Positions 1-7,850 of a stretch of DNA of 35,766 nucleotides are shown here, one piece after another. How positions within the stretch are numbered: the stretch's first letter is position 1; every line of letters starts with the position of its first letter. The stretch comes from Methanocalculus alkaliphilus (lineage in GTDB: Archaea; Halobacteriota; Methanomicrobia; Methanomicrobiales; Methanocorpusculaceae). Below the pieces are notes generated by a model. It was given only the letters and a program-made list of their open reading frames with translations, did not search any database and had not been told where the DNA came from. Where the stretch lies: contig NZ_JALJYG010000017.1 in assembly GCF_024170505.1 (NCBI RefSeq), positions 1 through 35,766 on the forward strand, in the 5' to 3' direction. The position numbers were made by a program, and so were the translations under genes.

Positions 1-245
1 ATACTGGCATTATATTTGTTTGTACATATAATTGTACTTTATGGTTTTTCAATATAATTAGGTGGTACTTTTACAAAGGGTTCGCAAAGTGAGATTAGTG
101 TTTTGTTTTCTCTATTGCATCTAATTAAATCATATTTTTTTACCATATTATAGGTTTTTTTAAGGAATATACGAATTATACCCATATTTGATCTTACAAA
201 TCCATAGAATCATAATATATAGAACCTGGATACAAAATAATCCGT
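1..245. other. AT-rich intergenic leader at left edge
   Basis: No credible gene is visible here. The stretch is strongly AT-rich compared with the coding DNA. It contains TGTACA at 21-26 and TGTACT at 33-38, whose GTACA/TGTAC arms (22-26 and 33-37) form a dyad around TATAAT. A TATA-like element for the next gene lies near 213-221. The gene to the left of the window is unseen, so the dyad could belong to its promoter. Confidence 0.6.
213..221 (+). promoter_or_regulatory. TATA box of the FmdE-family gene
   Basis: An AT-only run, taatatata, lies about 28 nt upstream of the ATG at 246. With the usual archaeal TATA-to-start distance the transcript would begin only a few nt before the ATG, so it would be nearly leaderless. 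No Shine-Dalgarno sequence precedes the ATG, which fits. Confidence 0.45.
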
Positions 246-863
246 ATGAAAGCACAGGATGACAAAAAGGCCCTATTGGAGGCACTGATCCAGTTCCATG
301 GCCATCTCTGCGGCGGACTTGCCTTTGCCACACGGGTCTGCGAGAAGGCAACAAACGAACTTGGAGTGCAGGGCAATGATGGCAAAGATCTACAGGCAGT
401 GATTGAGACGAGTGAAGCCTGCGGAATCGATGCCATCCAGGTGATCACCGGATGCACCTCTGGAAAAGGGAACCTGAACATCAATGATTACGGGAAGCAC
501 GCCTATACCTTCATCAACAGGCGAAACGGGGAGGCGATCCGGATACTCAGACACCGGGACTTTGATCTCGAGAAGATCGATCCCGTCGTCGCAAAACTCA
601 GAAAAGCGGTCTTCTCAGGTGAGGCTACCGAAGAAGAACGGAAGATATTCGACCAGAGGATGGGAAAGGTGGCGGATGTCATCCTCTCGATGCCCGAGGA
701 AGAACTCTTTACCGTCCGGCGTTTCCAGACAGAAGTTATGAAGAAGACAAAAGCCTTTGAACAGGCAGAATGCTCCCGTTGTAAAGAGATGGTTGCTGTA
801 AACCGGCTAAATAAGAGAGATGGTGAGCGTCTCTGCATCCCCTGTTCAGATGAGAGGATGTAG
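246..863 (+). CDS. FmdE-family protein with C-terminal zinc ribbon
   Basis: The protein has 205 residues and matches the FmdE family, named after the E subunit of molybdenum formylmethanofuran dehydrogenase. The N-terminal domain (about 12-130) carries the family motif HGHxCGG (H18, H20, C22) and a later TGCTSGKGN motif. The C-terminus holds two CxxC pairs (C176/C179 and C197/C200), a probable zinc ribbon. FmdE proteins co-purify with the dehydrogenase in some methanogens, but many paralogues stand alone and have no proven role. No fwd/fmd genes are next to this one, so a direct part in methanogenesis is unproven. It converges on the HxlR gene with a 1-nt gap. Family assignment is firm, precise function is not. 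Confidence 0.9.
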   Translation: MKAQDDKKALLEALIQFHGHLCGGLAFATRVCEKATNELGVQGNDGKDLQAVIETSEACGIDAIQVITGCTSGKGNLNINDYGKHAYTFINRRNGEAIRILRHRDFDLEKIDPVVAKLRKAVFSGEATEEERKIFDQRMGKVADVILSMPEEELFTVRRFQTEVMKKTKAFEQAECSRCKEMVAVNRLNKRDGERLCIPCSDERM

Positions 864-864
864 A

Positions 865-1266
865 TCAGGTACTCTCGGAATGGGTGGCACAGAGATTCTC
901 TGCCCCATCTACCCGACATGCGGGCAGGCACTCCCGCCGCCCTGATCCTTTCCGATCTGCTGCCCACTCGATCAGCGGCTGCATCGCGAAGCAGAGAGCC
1001 GCACCCTCAGCAGTCAGCGAATACTCCACCCGTGGAGGGGTCTCTGCATGGAAGCTCCGGTTCAGCAGGCCTTCAGCCAGAAGATCCGAGAGGGTATCGG
1101 TGAGGGTTTTCGGGCTGATTCCTACCAGTATCCGCTCGATATCGGTGAATCGGATACTGCCTGCCATCCCCACTGTCGTGATGATCGGGAGTGCCCACTT
1201 CTTCGAAAGGAGCGGGAGAATGCCCCGAAGCGGACAGATGGTTTGAGAGGGCGTATCCCTGCACAT
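865..1266 (-). CDS. HxlR-family winged-helix regulator
   Basis: The protein has 133 residues. The N-terminus has the HxlR-type pattern CPL...KKW (C11 to W23), followed by a winged-helix region with RFTDIERIL and SPKTLTDTLSDL. HxlR proteins are dimeric, often cysteine-redox or ligand responsive DNA-binding proteins. C2 and C11 sit where such cysteines occur, and three more cysteines lie in an unusual C-terminal tail. The gene is divergent from an ABC exporter pair, and the 85-bp spacer holds a dyad at 1300-1314, so control of that transporter is the natural inference. A TTAAAA element about 30 nt upstream suggests a nearly leaderless message. Confidence 0.9.
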   Translation of the reverse strand: MCRDTPSQTICPLRGILPLLSKKWALPIITTVGMAGSIRFTDIERILVGISPKTLTDTLSDLLAEGLLNRSFHAETPPRVEYSLTAEGAALCFAMQPLIEWAADRKGSGRRECLPACRVDGAENLCATHSEST

Positions 1267-1291
1267 TACTTCAGTGTACCATAGTCATCCC

Positions 1292-1314
1292 TTTTAATGC
1301 TATTCTTTCAATAG
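1292..1314. promoter_or_regulatory. Shared TATA element and HxlR operator candidate
   Basis: TTTTAATG at 1292-1299 can act as a TATA box rightward for the ABC genes, and its complement TTAAAA leftward for hxlR. Next to it, at 1300-1314, lies the dyad CTATT-ctttc-AATAG. For the rightward promoter the dyad falls between the TATA box and the expected start near 1320, which suits a repressor site. The placement is inferred from spacing only. Confidence 0.4.
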
Positions 1315-1351
1315 TAATAGAAAGAAGAGCAATTCAGCAGGAGAAGGGAGT

Positions 1352-2299
1352 GTGAAAGAAGCAGATCATCACGAGGACGCCATCATCGCAACGGACCTCC
1401 GAAAGACCTTCGGCGATATCGTCGCGGTGGACTCGATCTCGTTTGAGGTCAGAAGAGGCGAGATATTCGGATTCCTCGGCCCAAACGGTGCCGGAAAGAC
1501 GACGACCGCACGGATGCTGACCGGGGTGATGCGGCCGGATGGGGGATCGGCTGCTATCTTCGGCAATGATATCGTGCATGCCCCGGTTCGCGCAAAACAA
1601 CGATGCGGGGTGGTGCCGGAGACCGCCAACGCCTACACCGACATCTCCGCCTGGCAGAACCTGATGCTGATGGGGGAGCTCTATGGCGTCCCCCGGGGCT
1701 ATGCGGAAGATCGTGCAGAAACGCTGCTTACAAGCCTCGGCCTCCTCGAACGAAAGGACCAGAAAGTGCAGGGCTTCTCAAAAGGGATGAAACAGCGGCT
1801 GATCCTTGCAATGGCACTCCTCCACGAGCCGGATCTCCTCTTCCTCGATGAGCCGACATCCGGCCTCGATGTCCAGAGCACCCACCTGATCACCGGGATG
1901 CTCCGGGAGCTGAACAGGAACGGAACCACGATCTTCCTCACCACGCATAACATGGAGGAGGCGAACCGGCTCTGCGACCGGGTCGCTATCATCCGAAAGG
2001 GACGGATTGTTGCAATCGACTCACCCGAGCGGCTGAAGATGGCGATAGAACGGCTGCATACCATCGAGGTCAGTTTCAGCCCGGCCGGATCAGCCGGCGA
2101 CCTCGCAACACTCCCGGGGATCGAGTCTGCCCGCCGGGAAGGGGACAAGTGGGTGATCACCACCGGGGACGTCGATTCTGCCATCCACACAATCACCATC
2201 TTCGGAAGAGAACACCATCTGAAGATTGAGATGCTCCGGACACTGGTACCGACCATGGACGAAGCATTTCTCAGGCTTACAGGAGCTGACTCCGCATGA
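1352..2299 (+). CDS. ABC transporter ATP-binding protein (DrrA/CcmA type)
   Basis: This is a 315-residue ABC ATPase. It has Walker A GPNGAGKTT (about 43-51), signature FSKGMKQ, Walker B LLFLDEP and the switch histidine in LTTHNMEEA. The usual Q-loop glutamine position reads VVPET, so Glu replaces Gln, a change seen in some exporter ATPases. About 90 extra C-terminal residues follow, as in DrrA-like drug or polysaccharide exporters. The start is a GTG preceded by a purine-rich gagaaggga. Its stop overlaps the permease start by 4 nt (ATGA), so the two are translationally coupled and probably form one exporter. The substrate cannot be read from sequence. Confidence 0.95.
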   Translation: MKEADHHEDAIIATDLRKTFGDIVAVDSISFEVRRGEIFGFLGPNGAGKTTTARMLTGVMRPDGGSAAIFGNDIVHAPVRAKQRCGVVPETANAYTDISAWQNLMLMGELYGVPRGYAEDRAETLLTSLGLLERKDQKVQGFSKGMKQRLILAMALLHEPDLLFLDEPTSGLDVQSTHLITGMLRELNRNGTTIFLTTHNMEEANRLCDRVAIIRKGRIVAIDSPERLKMAIERLHTIEVSFSPAGSAGDLATLPGIESARREGDKWVITTGDVDSAIHTITIFGREHHLKIEMLRTLVPTMDEAFLRLTGADSA

Positions 2300-3051
2300 A
2301 CCCGGAGAGTATCATCGAACAGGCAAAGCGGGCTTTTGCGATCACAAAGAAGGATATCCGGATCTACTATGCAAAAGGGCCGGTCGTGATCTTCGGCCTC
2401 TTCATGCCGCTCTTCCTCTTCCTCGCATTCGCAGCCGGAAACCGGGGATTGTCAATGCCGTTTCTCATCTCGGGCCTGTTGGCGATGACCGTCTTCTTCA
2501 CGGCAACCGCTGTCTCCCCGGTGATCCAGCCCTGGGAGGCGCAGGCACGGACCCTTGAGAGGCTCATCGCCTGCCCCGTCACGATGAAGACCCTGATCGC
2601 AGGTGATATGTTCGCCTCCGTCCTCTTTGGGATCGGGATCGCCGTCGTCCCGATTGGGATCGGGGCGATCCTCGGGATCATCCCCCTCCACCCCTTCATC
2701 CTCGCCGCCGGGATCATCCTCGCCTCGATCTGCTTCTCGGCGCTCGGGCTCCTCCTCTCGACACCGGCGACGAATGTGCCGTCAAACATCATGATGCTCT
2801 CCTCCCTCCTGAAGTTCCCGCTCATCTTCATCAGCGGCGTCTTCATCCCGGTGGAGCAGCTCCCCTTTGCGGGACAGGTGCTTGCAGTCTGCTCCCCCCT
2901 CACCTACTTCACCGATATTGCCCGCTACTGCATCATGGGAACGAACACCTTCCCGTTGTTTGCTAACTTCGCTGCACTGGCGGTATTTTCTATCGTATTT
3001 ACTCTGCTGGCGATCAGGCTGCATGCACGGACGGTGAGCAGGCGGATCTGA
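2296..3051 (+). CDS. ABC-2 type transporter permease
   Basis: The protein has 251 residues and about six hydrophobic helices after a cytoplasmic N-terminus of some 35 residues. Between helices 2 and 3 is the stretch ERLIACPVTMKTLIAGD, typical of ABC-2 exporters. The C-terminus ends with a short basic tail. It overlaps the ATPase gene by 4 nt and should be the membrane half of the same exporter, regulated by the divergent HxlR protein. Efflux of a toxic compound is likely but the substrate is unknown. Confidence 0.92.
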   Translation: MNPESIIEQAKRAFAITKKDIRIYYAKGPVVIFGLFMPLFLFLAFAAGNRGLSMPFLISGLLAMTVFFTATAVSPVIQPWEAQARTLERLIACPVTMKTLIAGDMFASVLFGIGIAVVPIGIGAILGIIPLHPFILAAGIILASICFSALGLLLSTPATNVPSNIMMLSSLLKFPLIFISGVFIPVEQLPFAGQVLAVCSPLTYFTDIARYCIMGTNTFPLFANFAALAVFSIVFTLLAIRLHARTVSRRI

Positions 3052-3068
3052 GCGATGCCGGAATACTG

Positions 3069-3090
3069 AAGAGAAAAAGAGAAGGAGGAG
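3069..3090 (-). terminator. Pyrimidine-rich terminator of the first binding-protein gene
   Basis: Read on the minus strand, the 40-bp spacer after the stop at 3092 is a pyrimidine run with a T5 core (CTTCTCTTTTTCTCTTC). Archaeal transcription commonly ends in such T-rich tracts without a hairpin. Confidence 0.4.
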
Positions 3091-3091
3091 A

Positions 3092-4237
3092 TTAGATCGG
3101 GATCTGCGTGAACCCGAGGTTTCCATACTGGCTGTTCAGATCTGCAAAGACCGGTTCTCCAAGGAAGAAGGTCATGATCTCTTCAGCCTTCTCCACAGGA
3201 TCCACATCCTCAAACCGGTCGGGGTAGAGGACGTTCCCGACAAAGTACGCGTTTGCAAGGACCGTCTCGTAGTTTGTCATGTAGAAGTTGTAGGGGAGGA
3301 CACCATAGACCCTGCCCTCCTTCACCGCAGTCAGTCCTTGTAATGCGGGATCATGCTTCAGCTGCCCGATTGCACCTTCATCATCTGTTGTCATGGTATT
3401 CACATCAATGAAGAGATACTCGGGATCCCAGTCCACCAACGCCTCTTTGGCAACATCGGCATGTGCAATACCAAGACCTCCGGCAACATTATCTGCATGC
3501 ACCCAGAGGAACGGCGGGTACGCCGGTTCGGTCGAGATGATGCCATGGGTTCCGGCAAGGCTCACACCTCCGATATAGACCCGCTTCTGTTCAGCAGCAG
3601 GGATATCACCTGTGCGTGCCTCAAGATCCGCTATCGTCGCATCGATGTACGCGATCACCTCTTCGGCACGATCATCTTTTCCTATCGCCGTACCCATCAC
3701 CCGGAGGGCGGTATGAATCTCGGCTTTTTCGGCATCATTTCTGAGAGAGCCATAGACAAATCCAACCACCGGCAGACCCGTCCTCGCCTTCAGATCGTCT
3801 ACGTCAGCCATACCGGCGGCATATGAAGTTCCAGGCAGGAATCCCTTGAAGACGAGATCAGGGCCGATAGCAATGATCTTTTCAGGGTCGTCCCTTCCAC
3901 GCAGCTCGCCAAAGAGTGGGAGCGTCATGAAATGATCGCGGTGGACCAGGGCATAGGGCCTCCCCTCGATCTCCCGGTAGTTCTTATCCTGACTGTCAAC
4001 ACCGACGACGAGATCCTCACCCTGCAGGTACACAAGGTACCGGAGGGTTCCCGATCCCGAACAGAGGACACTCTCAACAGGGGTTGCAAAGGTCACCGTC
4101 CGGCCGAAGCCATCCGTCACGGTCATCTCAGATCCAGAAGGCTTCTGATCAGCTCCGGGATCTGTTGTACATCCGGCAACTGCAAGGAGGGCGAGGAGCA
4201 CCGCTCCGCAGAGGATGACACCAATTCGACTATTCAT
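3092..4237 (-). CDS. ABC transporter substrate-binding lipoprotein (metal-chelate type)
   Basis: The protein has 381 residues. A signal peptide ends in the lipobox AVAGC, with the lipidated Cys at residue 23, so it is a surface-anchored lipoprotein. The rest matches the Peripla_BP_2/TroA-like fold used for iron-siderophore, heme or cobalamin capture: TVTDGFGRTVTFATPVESVLC near the start, then DDPEKIIAIGPDLVF, and a C-terminal AEEIMTFFLGE. No permease or ATPase gene for import is adjacent. The next gene upstream on this strand is a clear paralogue, including the shared tail LNSQY..LGF, so the pair arose by tandem duplication. The ligand is not predictable; iron chelates or cobalamin are the default guesses. 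Confidence 0.9.
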   Translation of the reverse strand: MNSRIGVILCGAVLLALLAVAGCTTDPGADQKPSGSEMTVTDGFGRTVTFATPVESVLCSGSGTLRYLVYLQGEDLVVGVDSQDKNYREIEGRPYALVHRDHFMTLPLFGELRGRDDPEKIIAIGPDLVFKGFLPGTSYAAGMADVDDLKARTGLPVVGFVYGSLRNDAEKAEIHTALRVMGTAIGKDDRAEEVIAYIDATIADLEARTGDIPAAEQKRVYIGGVSLAGTHGIISTEPAYPPFLWVHADNVAGGLGIAHADVAKEALVDWDPEYLFIDVNTMTTDDEGAIGQLKHDPALQGLTAVKEGRVYGVLPYNFYMTNYETVLANAYFVGNVLYPDRFEDVDPVEKAEEIMTFFLGEPVFADLNSQYGNLGFTQIPI

Positions 4238-4274
4238 AGCACCACTTCGTATGAGGATGGGCGAGACGCTTACT

Positions 4275-4314
4275 TAAACACACCTGTTTATTCTTGTGTA
4301 GTAGATATTATAAC
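4275..4314 (-). promoter_or_regulatory. Promoter and operator candidate of the first binding-protein gene
   Basis: On the minus strand GTTATAATATC (4304-4314) is a TATA box. The expected start, about 25 nt downstream, falls near the perfect dyad TAAACA-cacc-TGTTTA at 4275-4290. Upstream of the TATA box, TAACAAAT occurs twice in the same orientation, at 4311-4318 and 4331-4338, exactly 20 bp apart. A dyad on the start site plus paired upstream repeats suggests controlled expression, for instance by a metal regulator. Confidence 0.4.
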
Positions 4315-4377
4315 AAATTTTTCGATGTTTTAACAAATCATGTGAAGAAGAAATCATGCAGGAGGTACGGACAACCG

Positions 4378-4396
4378 GTGGGGGAACCCCCCCCAC
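4378..4396 (-). terminator. GC-rich hairpin downstream of the second binding-protein gene
   Basis: GTGGGGG (4378-4384) can pair with CCCCCAC (4390-4396) over a 5-nt loop. It lies 25 nt after the stop of the 4422-5561 gene. No strong T run follows on the minus strand, so it may act as an RNA-stabilising end rather than a classic terminator. Confidence 0.35.
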
Positions 4397-4421
4397 TTGG
4401 GAGAAAAAGATGAGAAGGGAT

Positions 4422-5561
4422 TCAGAGGTGGAGCTGCGAGAACCCAAGACCGCTATACTGGCTGTTTAACTCTGAGAATACCGGCTCCCCGACGAGGAAG
4501 GAGTAGATCTCATCAGCTTTTTCAGCCGGATCGATATCTGCAAACCGCTCCGGGTAGAGGACGCTGCCGACAAAGTACGCATTTGCCAGGACGGTCCCAT
4601 AGTTTGTGGTATAGGCATTGTACGGGAGTACGCCATAGATCTTCCCGCTCTTCACGGCAGAGAGACAATTCAGTGCGGGATCGGTCGTCAGCTGATCGAT
4701 CGCACCGGACTCTCCGAGGTTTGTTGTGGAGAGATCGATGAAGATATAGTCGGGATCCCAGTCCACAAGGGCTTCCTTGGCAACATCGGCATGCGCAGTT
4801 CCAAGACCGGAAGCCACATTCTCCGCATGCACCCAGCCAAACGGTCCATATGCAGGCTCGGTCGAGATGATGCCGTGGGCACCCCTGCTACCGACACCAC
4901 CGATATAGACCCGCTTTCGTTCTTCTGGAGGGATATCCCGTGTTCGATCCTCCAGATCGGCAATCGTCTCATCAATGAAGGCGATAACCGCTTCGGCACG
5001 TGCCTCCCTCCCGATGACACTGCCCATCAGGCGGAGGGAGTCAAACATCAGGTGACGGTCTGCCTCTGTCCGGAACGATCCATACTGGAACCCGATGACC
5101 GGCACCCCGGTTCTCTGCTGAAGTGCCTCGGCATCAGCGGCATCGGCCCCGGATGCTATCCCGGATGAACCCGCCTTGAAGATGAGATCGGGGCCGATTG
5201 CAATGACCTTCTCGGGATCATCATTGCCACGGAACTCGCCAAAGAGCGGAAGAGCGGCAAATCTCTCGGCATGAACAATCGAATATGGCCTGCCGAGGAC
5301 ATTATCCTGTTCCTTATCAGCAGAGTCCACCCCGGCAGCCAGATCCTCTGCCTGGAGGTAGACGAGATACCTGAGCGATCCTGCACCCGAGCAGAGGACA
5401 GACTCCACATCTGATGGAACCGGGACCTCCCGTCCATACTGGTCGGTGATGATAACCGTATTCTCAGAGGAGAGATCCGCAACACAGCCCGTTGTTGCCA
5501 GAAACAGAAGGAGCAGGAGGGGAATCCATCCATAACCAAAGTTAAATTTCCTATAATCCAT
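4422..5561 (-). CDS. ABC transporter substrate-binding lipoprotein, paralogue of the preceding one
   Basis: The protein has 379 residues. A basic N-terminus, a leucine-rich core and the lipobox ATTGC (Cys26) mark a lipoprotein. The mature part follows the 3092-4237 protein almost colinearly: GVDSADKEQ against GVDSQDKNY, DDPEKVIAIGPDLIF, RKRVYIGGV, HGIISTEPAY, HADVAKEALVDWDPDY, and the same C-terminal block. It belongs to the Peripla_BP_2 metal-chelate binding family. Neither copy has transporter partners in the window, so they may feed an importer elsewhere or act as surface scavengers. The 184-nt spacer between the two contains its own promoter for the downstream copy, so separate regulation is likely. 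Confidence 0.9.
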   Translation of the reverse strand: MDYRKFNFGYGWIPLLLLLFLATTGCVADLSSENTVIITDQYGREVPVPSDVESVLCSGAGSLRYLVYLQAEDLAAGVDSADKEQDNVLGRPYSIVHAERFAALPLFGEFRGNDDPEKVIAIGPDLIFKAGSSGIASGADAADAEALQQRTGVPVIGFQYGSFRTEADRHLMFDSLRLMGSVIGREARAEAVIAFIDETIADLEDRTRDIPPEERKRVYIGGVGSRGAHGIISTEPAYGPFGWVHAENVASGLGTAHADVAKEALVDWDPDYIFIDLSTTNLGESGAIDQLTTDPALNCLSAVKSGKIYGVLPYNAYTTNYGTVLANAYFVGSVLYPERFADIDPAEKADEIYSFLVGEPVFSELNSQYSGLGFSQLHL

Positions 5562-5812
5562 TATTTTTTAGTTAGCCATCAGTATACATGAAGATATCGC
5601 TTTACCACAGCAAATATTAAAAATAAAGCCAAAATTAAGAATTATCCACAAAAATCCCTGACTCTTTCACCATATTGTATCCGGGAAAAGAGGGATAATC
5701 GAACGGCAGGGGATCGTTCAAGAGCAGGCAGAGATTCCAACAATGGAGAGCCGGGAGTAGAGGAGATATTTAATAACGATTATTTTATATATAATATACC
5801 TATAGAGACACT
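5562..5812. promoter_or_regulatory. AT-rich divergent promoter region
   Basis: This spacer of about 250 nt separates the second binding-protein gene (minus) from the HTH-PAS regulator (plus). On the minus strand TTTATTTTTAATA near 5612-5625 is a plausible TATA box for the binding protein. On the plus strand ttttatata at 5783-5791 is a strong TATA box for the regulator, placing its transcript start near 5810-5816. No ORF with coding character was seen in between. Confidence 0.5.
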
Positions 5813-7705
5813 ATGCAACCCCGCCAGGAGGATGAGCATGACATGCAGGCAAGAGTCCTGCGTGGACTCCATTTCCGACCGAAGGGAATGACCATCACCG
5901 AAGTGGCCAGGCGTATCGGTGCAACCCGGAACTCGGTCTCAAAGCACCTTGAGATCCTCAGGATCGCAGGAAGGGTTGAGATGCGATCCATCGGCAACGC
6001 AAAGCTCTATTCAGTCGCCCGGCGGGTTCCACTCTCGGCCTTCCTCTGTTTTACAAAGAACCTGATCCTTGTCCTTGACAGCGAGAAGAGGATCGTCCAT
6101 GCCAATGATCTCTTTGTCAAAACCTTCGTACCATCAATGGAGGAGGTGATCGGCCTCTCGATCCATGATGCAGCACTTCCTCTGATCACCTCACCTGAGG
6201 GACTCGCAATGATTGAGAGGAATGGAACTGATGAGCATTCCACCACTGATCTCCGGTTCAAGAAAGATTCAGAGGAGCTCTTCTTCCAGATGCAGGTCAT
6301 ACCGACGACATTTGATGATGGTGAAAAGGGGATCACGATTATTTTGGAGGATATAACAGAACGGAAGCGGATGGAAGAGGATCTGCGGGAGAGTGAGGAG
6401 CGATACAGGAATATTGTTGAGGATCAGACAGAGTTCATCTGCCGGTTCAGGCCGGATGGAAGATACCTCTTCGTCAATGGGGCCTACTGCCGGTACTTCG
6501 GCCTCGACAGGGATGATATCCTTGAGCATGGATACCATCCGGAGATCCCTCCTGAAGACCGGGAGCGGCTCCGGACGTTCTTCACCTCATTGACAGAGAG
6601 AACGCCATTTGGGATAATACAGCACCGGATCATCATGCCGGATGGCTCTGTCCGGTGGCAGGAATGGAGTGACCGTGCGATCTTTGACTCCTCGGGGAAG
6701 GTCACTGAATATCAGTCCGTCGGCCGCGATATCACCATACAGAAAGAGGCTGAGGAGGCGTTGTTCCAGCAGTCTGCTGCACTCTCCATCCTCAATGAGA
6801 TCATCATCACCGCTAACAGGTGCCAGAGTATGGAGAAAATACTGGAGACGCTTCTGACGATGACGATCCAGCTCCTTTCGTATGATGCCGGGGGAATCTA
6901 CCTTATCGATCCCGGTGGGGATACCGCCTCGGTTGTCCATTCATATAATCTGCCACAAGAGTTTCTCACCCATGTCAGAACCATCGGGATTCGTTCACCA
7001 CCGGCAAGTACACTCTTTCTCAAGGGCGATCCTCTGATAACAGACGCCTACTCTGATACCTGCCCAGTTCATGGACCCCTCTCCGGTTTCTCTTCCGTAG
7101 TATGTGTCCCTCTTGTTGCCGGAGGGAGCGTCATCGGCGCACTCAATGTCGCCAGCCGGACGAAGAAGAGAGTGACCCCGCATGAAGAGCAGATACTCCT
7201 CTCCATCGGTCGTGAGCTTGGGGCTGCCATCAACCGGATGATTGCGGAAGACCGGCTGCGGAAGAGCGAGCGGCTCTTTCGGGAGATCGTTGACCTCTCT
7301 CCCTTCCCGACGGCTATCATCGATGCCGGCGGGAGGTATCTCTTCGTCAACCGCCAGTTCACCCGGACATTCGGGTACATACCTGAAGATATTCCCACCG
7401 GAAAAGAATGGTTTGAGAAGGCATTTCCTGACCCTGAGACACGGAGGGGGGTGATCGCCTCATGGAAGGCAGATCGTGAGCAGATACGGCAGGGCGAGGT
7501 GAGACCCCGGACATATCCGGTCCGGTGCAAGAATGGCGACACACGGATGATCCTCTTTCAGCCGGTCGAGCTCTCCGATGGGACCGAGTATGTCACGTAT
7601 ACGGATGTCACGGAGGACAGGGCTGCATACAGGATTCTGCTTGGCGAGATCGCATCACTCCAACAGAGAAGGAGTTTGGAGGAAGGCTCAGATGATCCGA
7701 TATAG
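5813..7705 (+). CDS. One-component regulator: HTH-PAS-PAS-GAF-PAS
   Basis: The protein has 630 residues. Residues about 12-72 form a winged-helix domain (GMTITEVARRIGATRNSVSKHLEIL). PAS domains follow at about 75-190 and 200-315; the first ends in IILEDITERKRMEEDL and the second in SVGRDITIQKEAEEAL, typical PAS/PAC ends running into short coiled coils. A GAF domain spans about 330-485 and a third PAS about 495-610. There is no histidine-kinase or GGDEF domain, so this looks like a DNA-binding sensor rather than a two-component kinase, an architecture common in Methanomicrobia. The ATG at 5813 is nearly leaderless with respect to the TATA box. An in-frame ATG at 5843 has a perfect AGGAGG (5826-5831) 11 nt before it and is a real alternative. 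Ligand and targets are unknown. Confidence 0.88.
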   Translation: MQPRQEDEHDMQARVLRGLHFRPKGMTITEVARRIGATRNSVSKHLEILRIAGRVEMRSIGNAKLYSVARRVPLSAFLCFTKNLILVLDSEKRIVHANDLFVKTFVPSMEEVIGLSIHDAALPLITSPEGLAMIERNGTDEHSTTDLRFKKDSEELFFQMQVIPTTFDDGEKGITIILEDITERKRMEEDLRESEERYRNIVEDQTEFICRFRPDGRYLFVNGAYCRYFGLDRDDILEHGYHPEIPPEDRERLRTFFTSLTERTPFGIIQHRIIMPDGSVRWQEWSDRAIFDSSGKVTEYQSVGRDITIQKEAEEALFQQSAALSILNEIIITANRCQSMEKILETLLTMTIQLLSYDAGGIYLIDPGGDTASVVHSYNLPQEFLTHVRTIGIRSPPASTLFLKGDPLITDAYSDTCPVHGPLSGFSSVVCVPLVAGGSVIGALNVASRTKKRVTPHEEQILLSIGRELGAAINRMIAEDRLRKSERLFREIVDLSPFPTAIIDAGGRYLFVNRQFTRTFGYIPEDIPTGKEWFEKAFPDPETRRGVIASWKADREQIRQGEVRPRTYPVRCKNGDTRMILFQPVELSDGTEYVTYTDVTEDRAAYRILLGEIASLQQRRSLEEGSDDPI

Positions 7706-7791
7706 AACGATGATCAAAACTCCTGAGGGAATGAAAATTCCATACTATACTAATAAATATATGCAAATCTGTACCGCAGTTCATCAATGAT

Positions 7792-7845
7792 TTATAAATT
7801 TACTTTTATGATCAATGTTCATAGAGGAACTATAGAGGAGGTGAT
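7792..7845 (+). promoter_or_regulatory. TATA box and strong ribosome-binding site of the HEAT-repeat gene
   Basis: The TATA-like tttataaa lies at 7792-7799. GGAGGTGAT at 7837-7845, which matches the 16S 3' end over nine bases, sits 5 nt before the ATG at 7851. The predicted leader is about 30 nt. Such a complete Shine-Dalgarno sequence suggests efficient translation. Confidence 0.6.
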
Positions 7846-7850
7846 AAACG

